Origin: Streptomyces prunicolor NBRC 13075
GTDB taxonomy: Bacteria; Actinomycetota; Actinomycetes; Streptomycetales; Streptomycetaceae
Assembly (NCBI RefSeq): GCF_000367365.1
Contig: NZ_BARF01000042.1
Coordinates: 62,001 to 126,000, forward strand
Length of the DNA stretch: 64,000 nucleotides
Direction: 5' to 3'
The number at the start of each line of letters is the position of its first letter. Position 1 is the stretch's first letter. The notes below the pieces were generated by a model. That model was not told the origin of the DNA. It worked only from the letters and a program-made list of their open reading frames with translations, and searched no databases. Below, in pieces: positions 22,410-31,242 of the stretch. A program made the position numbers and the translations under genes.

Positions 22410-24700
22410 GTCTTCAAGATCGCGGCGATGTTGCGCTCGGCCATCGCGATGTCGTCTTCGTCGCCGAACTCCCGGAACAGATCCAGCGCTTGGTGGGTGG
22501 CCGACAGAGCTTCCTCGCACCGGCCCACCGCGCGGAGCGTGACGCCTATGTTGGTGCCGGCCAAGGCCTCTCCACGGCGATCGTCGAGGAACGCATACCA
22601 ATTCCTGGCCCGTGTGTGGGCCGAGAGGGCCTCGTTGAATCGCCCGAGATCTTTCAACGTCAGGCCCAGGTTGTTCCAGGACTTGGCCCTGCCGTGCCAG
22701 TCGCCGAGTTCGGCGGAGAGCCCCAGGGCGTGGGTGAGGGAAGTGATGGATTCTGTGTGGTGGCCCAGGTTGCGAAGAACGATGCCGAGGCTGTTCCTGA
22801 TCGATGCCTCGACCTCCCTGTCACCCAATTCCGCACATATGGCAAGGGACTCCTCAAGGGCGACGAGCGACTCGTCCAGGCGTCCTAGGTCATCCAGCGC
22901 GATGCCGAGATTGCAGCGTGCCTTGGCCGCTTGGTGCCGGTTGCCCAGATCGCCATAAAGCCGCGCACTGTGACCGTAGGCCTCGATCGCCTCGCTGTAC
23001 CGCCGCATCTCCCGCAGGACGAGTCCGAGGTTGTTCCAGGCCAGGGCCATCCCGTCGCGGTCGCCGAATTCCTCGAAGAGGCCCAGCGCACGGCGATATA
23101 CATCCACGGCCTCTTCCAATCGCCGTGAAGCGAGCAGAGCAGAACCGAGGGAGCTGTCCGTCATGGCCTGGACCTGGCAGTCACCCACCCGGCGCGAGGC
23201 CTCGCAGGCGGTCTCCGCCACGGTGACCCAGTCGTGGAAGTCCCGGCGGCGGTGGAGGTCGATGCCCAAGCAGTGGGACAGGAGCAGAGTGTTCCGGATC
23301 TGTTCGTCGTCCTCGGTATCGGTCCACTGGGCGGCCGCCAGCAGTCCCGTGCGCTCGGCATTCAGCCAGTTCAAGGCCTGGGCGCGGTCGGTGAAAGTAT
23401 CGCCGGGCACGTCATCGGCCTGCGGCCGGACGTGTGCCACTGCCGACAGCGTCCTCTGCGCGTAGTGGCCCACCAGCTGACTCCGGGCCTCGGCCGCCTC
23501 GTCGAGGAATTCTGGATCTTCAGCGACGACGGTGTGCGCGTACAGCCGTACCAGGTCGTGTAGTTGCCAGCGTTCGCCGTCCGGGAACACGGTGAGAAGA
23601 GAGCAGGCGGTCAGATCGTCAAGGTACGGCTCCAACTGCTCAAGGGGCAGTCCGGTCAGACAGGCCGCCACCTCAACGCCGATGCCGTCCCCCGGCGCTT
23701 GCCCCAACAGCCGGAAAGCCTGGGCTAGTTCAGGCTCCAACCGTGCATACATCTCGTCGAGCACGGGCCGCAGGCTCAGCTCCTTTCTGTACTGATCAAC
23801 CCCCCTGACCTTCAACGTCCGCACCCGATCGCTCGCGACCTTCAGTCTGCTGACCAACGTTGCAACGGGCCGCTGCCGACCTCGTCGTAGCAACGCGGAG
23901 ACGATCAGTAGAGCAAGCGGCAAGTGCCCGCACAGCTCGGCGAGTTGACGTACGGCCTCCGGCTCCTCCGCAACCCGTTGATCCCCGGGGTCGTACTGCC
24001 GCAACGACCGGTCGATCAACTCCCGTGACGCATCAGGCGTAAGCCCGTCAACCCTGAACTGCCGTACCGGAAGCGAGTCCTGGACCTCCCGGGAGGTCAC
24101 CAGAACCCGATGCCCGCTCCCTTCTCCCGGCAACAGGGGAGAGATCTGTGCCGGGTCGGACGCGTTGTCCAGAACGATCAACACCGGGTCACGGGAACTC
24201 AGTTCGGCCCGATAGCGCGCGTACTGCTCATCAGCCGTAGGCGGCAGATCCTCATCCCCGACCCCCAGCGCCCGCAACAACTCCAGCACCGCCTGATCCG
24301 CCGTCATCGGAACCTTGTCGTACCCCCGAAGGGTGACGAAGAGCGCACCCCCGGAAAACCATCCGCACTTCCGCGCCGCATGCCCAACACGCAACGCCAG
24401 CGCGGTCTTTCCGACGCCGCCCAGCCCGGAGAAGGCGAAGATGACGACGGACTCGGAGCCACCATCGACACCCGGATCGAGGGCGCTCAGCAGCTCGGCC
24501 ACCTCCTCCTCACGGCCGGTGAAGGCTGCCGGCTCGGCAGGCAGCGTGGACATCGCGGTGGGGGAGGGGGCCGCCCGCGGGGTCTCCGCCTTGCCGGTGA
24601 CGGGACCGTAGAACGTACTGCCCCGCAAGTCGATGTGATCCCCGTCGCCCACTGGCCCCGCCCACCGCTCGTCCCCACGCAGCACCACCCACTGCTGCAC
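22400..24700 (-). CDS. NB-ARC ATPase with tetratricopeptide repeats
   Basis: 766 residues from GTG 24700. A short N-terminal part includes HIDLRGSTFYGPVTG, like the segment before NB-ARC in AfsR-type proteins, but the SARP DNA-binding domain is absent. The STAND ATPase starts near residue 60 with FTGREEEVAELL; Walker A is GLGGVGKTAL, Walker B VLIVLDNA, and LVTSRE follows. The C-terminal half (about 470-766) holds six or more TPRs with DRDGMALAWNNLGLVLREM-like units. Signal-transduction ATPase, possibly a sensor in regulation or defence. Divergent from an AAA ATPase. Confidence 0.88.
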   Translation of the reverse strand: MQQWVVLRGDERWAGPVGDGDHIDLRGSTFYGPVTGKAETPRAAPSPTAMSTLPAEPAAFTGREEEVAELLSALDPGVDGGSESVVIFAFSGLGGVGKTALALRVGHAARKCGWFSGGALFVTLRGYDKVPMTADQAVLELLRALGVGDEDLPPTADEQYARYRAELSSRDPVLIVLDNASDPAQISPLLPGEGSGHRVLVTSREVQDSLPVRQFRVDGLTPDASRELIDRSLRQYDPGDQRVAEEPEAVRQLAELCGHLPLALLIVSALLRRGRQRPVATLVSRLKVASDRVRTLKVRGVDQYRKELSLRPVLDEMYARLEPELAQAFRLLGQAPGDGIGVEVAACLTGLPLEQLEPYLDDLTACSLLTVFPDGERWQLHDLVRLYAHTVVAEDPEFLDEAAEARSQLVGHYAQRTLSAVAHVRPQADDVPGDTFTDRAQALNWLNAERTGLLAAAQWTDTEDDEQIRNTLLLSHCLGIDLHRRRDFHDWVTVAETACEASRRVGDCQVQAMTDSSLGSALLASRRLEEAVDVYRRALGLFEEFGDRDGMALAWNNLGLVLREMRRYSEAIEAYGHSARLYGDLGNRHQAAKARCNLGIALDDLGRLDESLVALEESLAICAELGDREVEASIRNSLGIVLRNLGHHTESITSLTHALGLSAELGDWHGRAKSWNNLGLTLKDLGRFNEALSAHTRARNWYAFLDDRRGEALAGTNIGVTLRAVGRCEEALSATHQALDLFREFGDEDDIAMAERNIAAILKTHP

Positions 24701-24777
24701 CCATCCATAGTGCCCGCAGAAAGGTCGGAGCCGTCGGCGTTGCAGCCGCCGTGACCGAGATCCCAGTCCCTCGTTAA

Positions 24778-24814
24778 GGGAAGCGTATTTCCGGGAAACG
24801 TACTTCCCTAAGAT
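24778..24814 (+). promoter_or_regulatory. two abutting 15-base repeats and -10 box upstream of the AAA ATPase
   Basis: GGGAAGCGTATTTCC (24778-24792) is followed without a gap by GGGAAACGTACTTCC (24793-24807), consensus GGGAARCGTAYTTCC. Each copy is itself nearly palindromic, GGGAA...TTCC(C). A -10-like TAAGAT follows at 24809-24814. The repeats cover the -35 area of the ATPase promoter and sit 78 bases from the divergent NB-ARC start, so they look like an operator. Confidence 0.65.
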
Positions 24815-24831
24815 GCCGCCTGGAGGCGCTC

Positions 24832-26331
24832 ATGCCCGGCCCCTACTCCCGCCCTCTTCTCAACCTCCCCAAACCCCCAGACATGTTCGCCCGAGACTGG
24901 GAATGGAGCGAACTCACCGCCTTCGCCGCCGACGAGGGGCCGGAAGCCACCATGGCCGTGGTGTCGGGGCGGCGCCGGCAAGGAAAGTCCTTCCTGCTCG
25001 ACTCCCTCGCCCGGGCCGCCGGGGGGTTCTACTTCTGTGCGTACGAGGCGACGGAGGCGGAGTCGCTGCGCCGCTTTGGTGAGGAACTCGGCCAGTACAC
25101 CGGCAGCATCGCCCCGATGCGCTTCGACCGCTGGGAGCAGGCCGTCGACGCACTGCTCGCTCTGGGCAAGGGCAGACCTGTCCCTGTGGTCATCGACGAG
25201 TTCCCGTACCTCGCCAGGGCCACGCCCTCCCTTCCCTCCATCGTGCAGGTCGCCTACGGCCCCCGCCGCCCCGAACGGCTGGAGTCCCGCACCCGCCTTC
25301 TCCTGTGCGGCAGTTCGCTGTCCTTCATGGGCAAGCTGCTCAGCGGTACGTCGCCCCTGCGGGGCCGCGCCGGTCTCGAACTCGTCGTACAGCCACTGGA
25401 CTTCCGGCAGGCGGCGGCGTTCTGGGGCATCGAAGAAGACCCCCGGCTCGCACTCCTCGTGCACAGCGTCGTGGGCGGAACTCCCGCCTACCGAAGGGAG
25501 TTCGTACGTGACGACGTCCCGGCCGGCCTGGACGACTTCGACGCCTGGGTCTGCCGTACCGCTCTCTCGCCCCGCTCCCCGCTCTACCGCGAGGCCCGCT
25601 ACCTCCTGGCCGACGAATCCGACCTCCGGGACCGGGCCCTATACCACTCCGTGCTCGCTGCCCTCGCCTCCGGCAACGCCACGGCGGGCCGGATCGCCGG
25701 ATGCCTGGAGAGGCCGACCAGCGACATCACCCACCCCCTCACGGTCCTTCAGGACTGCGGACTTGTCCGCAAGGAGACGGACTCCTTCCGCCGGAACCGG
25801 AGCGTCTACCGCGTCGGCGAACCGCTGATCGCCTTCGACCACGCCATCTCCCGGCCCAAACTCCCCTTGCTGGACAGGGGGTTGGCGGAACAGGTCTGGG
25901 CGAGTTCCCGGTCCCGGTTCCTTTCCGGTGTCGTAGGACCGCACTTCGAGCAGCTCTGCCGCGAGTGGGCTGCCCACTTCGCCGCTCCCGAGACCTTCGG
26001 CGGCATGCCGATCGACGTCTCGTACGGGACCGTTCCGGACCAGGCGGAGCGCACCGCCCACGAGATCGACGTGGTCGTACGAGGCGCGGTGGGCCAGGAC
26101 AACGGCGTACTGCTCTCCCTTGGCGAGGCCAAGTGGGATCAGGTCATGGGCGTGGGACACCTGGAGCGGTTGCGTCATGCTGCCGCGTTGCTTGCTGGAC
26201 GTGGAGTCGACACGTCGGCCGTCCGACCCGCCTGCTACAGCGGGGCCGGATTCACCGACGAACTGCGCGCCGCGGGAGACCGGGGAGAGGTCGTACTGGT
26301 GGACCTGGAGCGTCTGTACCGGGGTGACTGA
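24832..26331 (+). CDS. AAA ATPase with DUF234-type nuclease-like C-terminus
   Basis: 499 residues. GGAGG lies five bases before ATG 24832. Walker A is GRRRQGKSFLL and Walker B VVIDEFPYL. A winged-helix stretch (GNATAGRIAGCLERPTSDIT) precedes the C-terminal DUF234 region. There, Glu411-x-Asp413 in HEIDVVVRG and Glu432-x-Lys434 in GEAKW resemble the PD-(D/E)XK nuclease core. The family is patchily distributed among archaea and bacteria and mostly uncharacterised; roles in mobile elements or defence are guesses. A tandem repeat operator precedes it. Confidence 0.85.
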   Translation: MPGPYSRPLLNLPKPPDMFARDWEWSELTAFAADEGPEATMAVVSGRRRQGKSFLLDSLARAAGGFYFCAYEATEAESLRRFGEELGQYTGSIAPMRFDRWEQAVDALLALGKGRPVPVVIDEFPYLARATPSLPSIVQVAYGPRRPERLESRTRLLLCGSSLSFMGKLLSGTSPLRGRAGLELVVQPLDFRQAAAFWGIEEDPRLALLVHSVVGGTPAYRREFVRDDVPAGLDDFDAWVCRTALSPRSPLYREARYLLADESDLRDRALYHSVLAALASGNATAGRIAGCLERPTSDITHPLTVLQDCGLVRKETDSFRRNRSVYRVGEPLIAFDHAISRPKLPLLDRGLAEQVWASSRSRFLSGVVGPHFEQLCREWAAHFAAPETFGGMPIDVSYGTVPDQAERTAHEIDVVVRGAVGQDNGVLLSLGEAKWDQVMGVGHLERLRHAAALLAGRGVDTSAVRPACYSGAGFTDELRAAGDRGEVVLVDLERLYRGD

Positions 26332-26451
26332 GACGTCGCCCGCCCGGGAGTGATACCAGGACAGGCCGACGGACGACCGAGATGTCAGTGGGGCGTCCTA
26401 GGGTCAACAGACACAGGCAGGGCGTCTGTTCGTTGCTGAAAGGGGCGGCAC

Positions 26452-27204
26452 GTGGGGGACGGCATTCAGTGGCTGGTGGGCGCTACGTCGAGCTCCGGGT
26501 GGGTGCTGGACGTCCACTTCGCCCGAGGGATCGGCGTCGACGAACTGGCGCTCCGCCTGGGCGCAACCCTCGGGCCGAGGCCGGAACCGATGACCGACGC
26601 CGAGCTGGCCGATCTCGACATCGACGCCTACCCCGACCGCGGGCCGGGCAGCGCCGTGATCCGCGTCGGTGAGGACGCCGGCTGGGCGTTCGCCATCACA
26701 TACGGCCCGTACATCGAGCGGCTGGCGGAGGTATCGCGGGACGGTGTCGAAGCCGTCCATTACCACTACAACTCGGAGCACCCGCCCACGATCGTCCTGT
26801 ACGCCCGCGACGGCCGCACCGTCTGCGGATTCGGGCTCTGCGAGGAGAGCAACCGCTACGGACACGAACCCGATCTGCTCCTGCCCGACCTCGTCGCCGC
26901 GGGCATCCTGCGCCGGGACGGACAGACCTACCGCCATCCCCGCATCGACGACTATGGCGACTACTGCGACCGCAAGCGCCTCGGCCTGGCCGTCTTCGAG
27001 GAACGCTTTGGCCTCTCCCTGCCCCGTTCCGCACTCGCCGAGGACCCCCTCCCGGTGTACGCGATCATGGGTTCACCGGCCCCCGACTTCGAGGAGATCT
27101 CCGCGTGGGCCGCGGCCAAGGGCAGACCCCTGCCCGACACCCACCTACGCCTGATCCCGGCCTGCCTGCGCAAGGAGTACGAAAGGAGTACGAACGGTGC
27201 ATGA
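26452..27204 (+). CDS. DUF6461-like protein
   Basis: 250 residues from GTG 26452, with AAAGGGGCGG upstream. The N-terminal half resembles DUF6461: a leading Trp-rich strand, FARGIGVDELALRLGA, then AVIRVGEDAGWAFAITYGP. No catalytic motif, signal peptide or membrane segment is visible. The end overlaps the YcaQ-like gene by eight bases and that gene's ribosome site lies within it, so the two are cotranscribed and coupled. Function unknown. Confidence 0.7.
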   Translation: MGDGIQWLVGATSSSGWVLDVHFARGIGVDELALRLGATLGPRPEPMTDAELADLDIDAYPDRGPGSAVIRVGEDAGWAFAITYGPYIERLAEVSRDGVEAVHYHYNSEHPPTIVLYARDGRTVCGFGLCEESNRYGHEPDLLLPDLVAAGILRRDGQTYRHPRIDDYGDYCDRKRLGLAVFEERFGLSLPRSALAEDPLPVYAIMGSPAPDFEEISAWAAAKGRPLPDTHLRLIPACLRKEYERSTNGA

Positions 27205-28267
27205 ACTGACCCGCCCCGAAGCCCGCCGCATCGCCGTCCAGGCCCAACTTCTCGACGCCGACCGCCCCACCGAACTCCACGCGGTAGTACGCCAGTTGAC
27301 GCTCCTCCAGATCGACCCCACGGCCGCGATCGCCCCCAACGCCGACCTGGTCGCCTGGAGTCGCCTGGGTTCGTCGTACGCGCGGGAAGACCTCACCGCC
27401 GCGCTCGCGAACCGCACCCTCCTCGAACTCCGCGCGATGATCCGCCCGAGCGAGGACCTGGTGCTGTACCGCGCCGACATGGCCGTATGGGAGAAGGAAT
27501 CGAAGCACTACCGCGAGTGGGTCGCCGCCAACGACGCCTGCCGTCGCGACATCCTCGACCGGCTCGACAGCCAAGGGCCGCTCACCTCAAGGGAGTTGCC
27601 CGATACCTGCGCGGTGCCGTGGCAGTCGTCCGGCTGGACGCACAACCGCAACGTCAGTCAGCTCCTGGAGCTGATGGTGTTGCGAGGGGAGGTCGCGATC
27701 GCGGGCCGGGCGGGACGGGAGCGGCTGTGGGACCTGGCCGCACGCGTCTACCCGGACGAACCCGCCGTACCACTCGACGACGCGCGCAGACTCCGCGACG
27801 AACGGCGACTGCGCGCGCTCGGTATCGCCCGCGCCACCGGCACCGCCCTCCCGGTCGAGCCCGCCGTCGTCGGCGAGGCCGGCGAACCGGCCGTCGTAGA
27901 AGGGGTGAAGGGGGAGTGGCGGGTCGATCCGGCGTACCTGGAACGGCCGTTCAGCGGGCGGGCCGCACTGCTGTCGCCCTTCGACCGGCTGATTCACGAC
28001 CGGAAGCGCACCACCGAACTCTTCGGCTACGACTACCAGTTGGAGATGTACAAACCGGCCGAGAAGCGCCGCTGGGGTTACTTCGCCCTGCCGATCCTCT
28101 ACGGCGATCAGCTCGTCGGGAAGCTCGACGCCGTCGCGGACCGCAAGGCCGGCGTGCTCCTGGTGAACGCCGTCCATCAGGACGTGGAGTTCAGCAGGAG
28201 CATCGCCGATGCCGTGGAGGCCGAGATCGAGGATCTCGCGGTCTGGCTCGGCCTCAGGCGTTCTTGA
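27197..28267 (+). CDS. YcaQ/AlkX-family DNA glycosylase (HTH_42)
   Basis: 356 residues from GTG 27197, with AAAGGAG seven bases upstream. The winged-helix HTH_42 fold of the AlkZ/YcaQ superfamily is present: QLTLLQIDPTAAIAPNADLV near the N-terminus, RMI/RPSEDL in the middle, and LLSPFDRLIHDRKRTTELF later. The QID triplet corresponds to the QxD catalytic motif of E. coli YcaQ-type enzymes (AlkZ itself has QxQ). These enzymes unhook interstrand crosslinks or remove alkylated bases. Housekeeping repair or resistance to a DNA-damaging metabolite are both possible. Confidence 0.87.
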   Translation: MHELTRPEARRIAVQAQLLDADRPTELHAVVRQLTLLQIDPTAAIAPNADLVAWSRLGSSYAREDLTAALANRTLLELRAMIRPSEDLVLYRADMAVWEKESKHYREWVAANDACRRDILDRLDSQGPLTSRELPDTCAVPWQSSGWTHNRNVSQLLELMVLRGEVAIAGRAGRERLWDLAARVYPDEPAVPLDDARRLRDERRLRALGIARATGTALPVEPAVVGEAGEPAVVEGVKGEWRVDPAYLERPFSGRAALLSPFDRLIHDRKRTTELFGYDYQLEMYKPAEKRRWGYFALPILYGDQLVGKLDAVADRKAGVLLVNAVHQDVEFSRSIADAVEAEIEDLAVWLGLRRS

Positions 28268-28303
28268 ACCTCGACCTTGAACCTCGGGCTCAGGCGCTCT
28301 TGA
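28253..28303. repeat. direct repeats at the convergent YcaQ/YceI gene ends
   Basis: CTCAGGCGTTCTTGA (28253-28267, end of the YcaQ-like gene) recurs as CTCAGGCGCTCTTGA (28289-28303, end of yceI on the other strand), 14 of 15 identical. Between them CTTGAACCTCG occurs twice (28263-28273, 28276-28286). Probably a small duplication at the gene junction. Confidence 0.6.
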
Positions 28304-28898
28304 TCGCCGAGATGTCGAAGTTCAGCTTGATCTTCTCGGAGACGAGGACGCCACCGGTCTCCAGCGCCGCGTTCCAGGTGAGGCCGAACTCGGAGCGCAG
28401 GATCTCGGACTTGCCCTCGAAGCCGACGCGCTCGTTGCCGAACGGGTCCTTCGCCGCGCCGTTGAACTCCAGGTCGATGGTGATCGGCTTGGTGGTGCCG
28501 AGGATCTCCAGGTCACCGGTGATGCGGTAGTCGTCGCCGCCGAGGGCTTCGGCCGAGGTGGAGCGGAAGGTCATCGTCGGGAACTCGTCCGTCTTGAAGA
28601 AGTCCGAGCTCTTGAGGTGGCCGTCGCGGTCCGGGGAGCCGGTGTCGATGCTGTCCATCTTGACGTCGAGGGACGCGGTGGACTTGGCCGGGTCACTGCC
28701 GTCCAGGTGCAGCGTGCCGGTGAAGTCGAGGAACTTGCCCTTGACGTTGGTGACCATCGCGTGGCGGGCGGTGAAGCCGAGCGTGGTGTGCGACGGGTCG
28801 ATGGTGTAGTCGCCGGTCAGCGCGGCCAGGTCGGGGTTGACGGCGCCGGGGGTCGAGGTGGCGTCGGTCTCGTCGCTCTTGCGGCCGAAGATGCCCAT
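28290..28898 (-). CDS. YceI-family lipid-binding protein
   Basis: 202 residues; AGGAG lies nine bases before ATG 28898. A YceI domain (about 28-200) begins GDYTIDPSHTTLGFTARHAMV and includes VKMDSIDTGSPDRDGHLKSSDFF, the typical signature. YceI proteins form a lipocalin-like barrel that binds polyisoprenoid or similar lipids. No signal peptide is visible, so this one is cytoplasmic. A MarR-type palindrome lies 79 bases upstream, suggesting repression lifted by a small molecule. Confidence 0.9.
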   Translation of the reverse strand: MGIFGRKSDETDATSTPGAVNPDLAALTGDYTIDPSHTTLGFTARHAMVTNVKGKFLDFTGTLHLDGSDPAKSTASLDVKMDSIDTGSPDRDGHLKSSDFFKTDEFPTMTFRSTSAEALGGDDYRITGDLEILGTTKPITIDLEFNGAAKDPFGNERVGFEGKSEILRSEFGLTWNAALETGGVLVSEKIKLNFDISAIKSA

Positions 28899-28976
28899 GA
28901 TGACGTGCTCCTAAAGGGGACGGGAGTGGTGCGGGGGGTTGTGCGGGATGGTGCAAAGCGGTGCAGGGATGAATCT

Positions 28977-28990
28977 GTTGAACGTTCAAC
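28977..28990. promoter_or_regulatory. MarR-type palindrome upstream of yceI
   Basis: GTTGAACGTTCAAC is a perfect 14-base palindrome. TTGAA(N2)TTCAA is a common operator type of MarR-family regulators, which often control yceI genes in actinomycetes. No MarR gene is present in this window. Confidence 0.6.
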
Positions 28991-29345
28991 GATGCCAACA
29001 CGAAGGACCGTAGACCTATTCCATTCAATTTTCAACATCATCCGCAGCGCGTTGCTCCAACTACTACGAGTACGCCCTCCCGGCTGCCCCGGCAACGCGG
29101 GGAGCCGGCTCGCGAGCCACTCGGGAATCGCTCGTGAATCACTCCGGGGATGGCATCCGCCGCACATGAATGTGAGGTGGCTCTCAGCTGACGCCTTTGT
29201 GTGACTCCTACAACGGGCAAGCCCCTTGAGCAGTCGGAACGGCTGCATGGCGCCGAGGTTCTGTTCAGGGGTACCAGGAAAACGGGCCGGAGACTGTGCA
29301 GAGTCAACGGCGCCCTTTCCTTGGTGTCCTTCGTAGGGTCAGTAC
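28991..29345. other. intergenic region between yceI and pccB
   Basis: This gap of about 355 bases must hold the pccB promoter. I see an AT-rich patch (29009-29040, CATTCAATTTTCAAC) that may be part of the yceI control region. I find no RNA gene, convincing coding frame or strong terminator here. Confidence 0.4.
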
Positions 29346-30929
29346 ATGACCGTTTTGGATGAGGCGCCGGGTGAGCCGACGGACGCGCGCGGGCGAGTGG
29401 CCGAGCTGCACGAGATCCGTGCGCGGGCACTGGCCGGCCCGAGCGAGAAGGCGACCGAGGCGCAGCACGCCAAGGGGAAGCTGACCGGCCGGGAGCGCAT
29501 CGACCTGCTCCTTGACCCCGGGTCCTTCCGTGAGGTCGAGCAGTTGCGCCGGCACCGCGCCGTGGGCTTCGGCCTGGAGGCGAAGAAGCCGTACACGGAC
29601 GGTGTCATCACCGGCTGGGGCACGGTCGAGGGCCGCACGGTCTTCGTCTACGCGCACGACTTCCGGATCTTCGGCGGCGCGCTGGGCGAGGCCCACGCCA
29701 CGAAGATCCACAAGATCATGGACATGGCCATCGCGGCCGGTGCGCCGCTGGTGTCGTTGAACGACGGTGCGGGTGCGCGTATCCAGGAGGGTGTCTCCGC
29801 GCTCGCCGGGTACGGCGGCATCTTCCAGCGCAACACCAAGGCGTCCGGTGTCATCCCGCAGATCAGCGTGATGCTCGGCCCGTGCGCGGGCGGCGCGGCC
29901 TACAGCCCCGCCCTGACGGACTTCGTGTTCATGGTCCGCGAGACCTCGCAGATGTTCATCACGGGCCCGGACGTGGTCAAGGCGGTGACGGGCGAGGAGA
30001 TCACCCAGAACGGCCTGGGCGGCGCGGACGTGCACGCCGAGACGAGCGGCGTCTGCCACTTCGCCTACGACGACGAAGAGACCTGCCTCGCCGAGGTGCG
30101 CTACCTCCTGTCGATGCTCCCGCAGAACAACCGCGAGAACCCGCCCCGCGCGGAGTCGAGCGACCAGGCCGACCGCCGCTCGGACATCCTGCTGGACCTG
30201 GTCCCGGCCGACGGCAACCGGCCGTACGACATGACCAAGGTCATCGAGGAGATCGTCGACGACGGCGACTACCTGGAGGTCCACGAGCGCTGGGCCCGCA
30301 ACATCATCTGCGCGCTGGCCCGCCTCGACGGCCGGGTCGTCGGCATCGTCGCCAACCAGCCGCAGACCCTCGCGGGTGTCCTGGACATCGAGGCCAGCGA
30401 AAAAGCTGCGCGCTTTGTCCAGATGTGTGACGCTTTTAACATTCCGATCGTTACGTTCCTGGACGTTCCGGGGTTCCTTCCCGGCGTGGACCAGGAGCAC
30501 GGCGGAATCATCCGGCACGGAGCGAAGCTGCTCTACGCGTACTGCAACGCCACCGTGCCGAGGATTTCGCTCATCCTGCGCAAGGCGTACGGAGGTGCCT
30601 ACATCGTCATGGACAGCCAGTCCATCGGCGCCGACCTCACCTACGCCTGGCCCACCAACGAGATCGCCGTGATGGGCGCCGAAGGTGCCGCCAACGTCAT
30701 CTTCCGCCGCCAGATCGCCGACGCCGAGGACCCCGAGGCGATGCGGACGCGCATGGTCAAGGAGTACAAGTCCGAGCTGATGCACCCGTATTACGCGGCT
30801 GAGCGCGGACTCGTCGACGACGTCATCGACCCGGCCGAGACCCGCGAAGTACTCATCAGCTCCCTCGCGATGCTGCACACCAAGCACGCGGACCTGCCCT
30901 CGCGCAAGCACGGCAACCCCCCGCAGTAA
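29346..30929 (+). CDS. pccB: acyl-CoA (propionyl-CoA) carboxylase beta subunit
   Basis: 527 residues. It is the carboxyltransferase of the biotin-dependent complex that makes methylmalonyl-CoA from propionyl-CoA. The crotonase-like halves are present, with the oxyanion-hole Gly-Gly pairs in GPCAGGAAYSPAL and KAYGGAYIVM. DQEHGGIIRHGAKLLYAYC follows the CoA-side pattern of PccB. The next gene encodes the small epsilon subunit AccE. The alpha (biotin-carrying) subunit gene is elsewhere. Methylmalonyl-CoA feeds polyketide and odd-chain fatty acid synthesis. Could also use acetyl- or butyryl-CoA. Confidence 0.94.
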   Translation: MTVLDEAPGEPTDARGRVAELHEIRARALAGPSEKATEAQHAKGKLTGRERIDLLLDPGSFREVEQLRRHRAVGFGLEAKKPYTDGVITGWGTVEGRTVFVYAHDFRIFGGALGEAHATKIHKIMDMAIAAGAPLVSLNDGAGARIQEGVSALAGYGGIFQRNTKASGVIPQISVMLGPCAGGAAYSPALTDFVFMVRETSQMFITGPDVVKAVTGEEITQNGLGGADVHAETSGVCHFAYDDEETCLAEVRYLLSMLPQNNRENPPRAESSDQADRRSDILLDLVPADGNRPYDMTKVIEEIVDDGDYLEVHERWARNIICALARLDGRVVGIVANQPQTLAGVLDIEASEKAARFVQMCDAFNIPIVTFLDVPGFLPGVDQEHGGIIRHGAKLLYAYCNATVPRISLILRKAYGGAYIVMDSQSIGADLTYAWPTNEIAVMGAEGAANVIFRRQIADAEDPEAMRTRMVKEYKSELMHPYYAAERGLVDDVIDPAETREVLISSLAMLHTKHADLPSRKHGNPPQ

Positions 30930-30985
30930 CCCAGCGGACCCTCCGCGCTACCCGTGCGGAAACCTCAGCCACGGAGACTGAACCT

Positions 30986-31177
30986 ATGAGCACCCCTGAC
31001 ATTCGCGTCGAGAAGGGCCACGCCGAGCCCGAGGAAGTCGCCGCGATCACGGCGATCCTGCTGGCCCGCGCGGCGGCCACGCCCGCGGAAGCCCCGGCTC
31101 ACCGTCCGCTGCCCAAGGCCGGCTGGCGTCGGCTGGAGCGCGAGGGTGGATTCCGCGCTCCGCACAGCTGGCACTGA
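30986..31177 (+). CDS. accE: acyl-CoA carboxylase epsilon subunit
   Basis: 63 residues. EVAAITAILLARAA is the N-terminal helix and W-R-x-LEREGGFRAPHSWH the conserved C-terminal end of actinobacterial AccE/PccE. The subunit stabilises the alpha-beta carboxylase complex. It starts 56 bases after pccB in the same orientation, with GGAGA upstream, so it is cotranscribed. Easily missed because it is short. Confidence 0.9.
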   Translation: MSTPDIRVEKGHAEPEEVAAITAILLARAAATPAEAPAHRPLPKAGWRRLEREGGFRAPHSWH

Positions 31178-31196
31178 GCTTTCAGCGCGTTCACGG

Positions 31197-31228
31197 CGGC
31201 CCCACTCTTCTTCGGGAGGGTGGGGTCG
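31197..31228. terminator. terminator after accE
   Basis: CGGCCCCACTCT (31197-31208) pairs with AGGGTGGGGTCG (31217-31228) with two G-U-type mismatches and a TCTTCGGG loop, followed by TT. It lies between accE and the convergent NACHT gene and may serve both. Confidence 0.6.
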
Positions 31229-31242
31229 TTGGTGTTTGCGGG

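Noticed and set aside
29304..30911. 535-codon minus-strand frame opposite pccB
   Set aside because: Shadow of pccB; composition is Asp/Val/Arg/Gly-rich without motifs.
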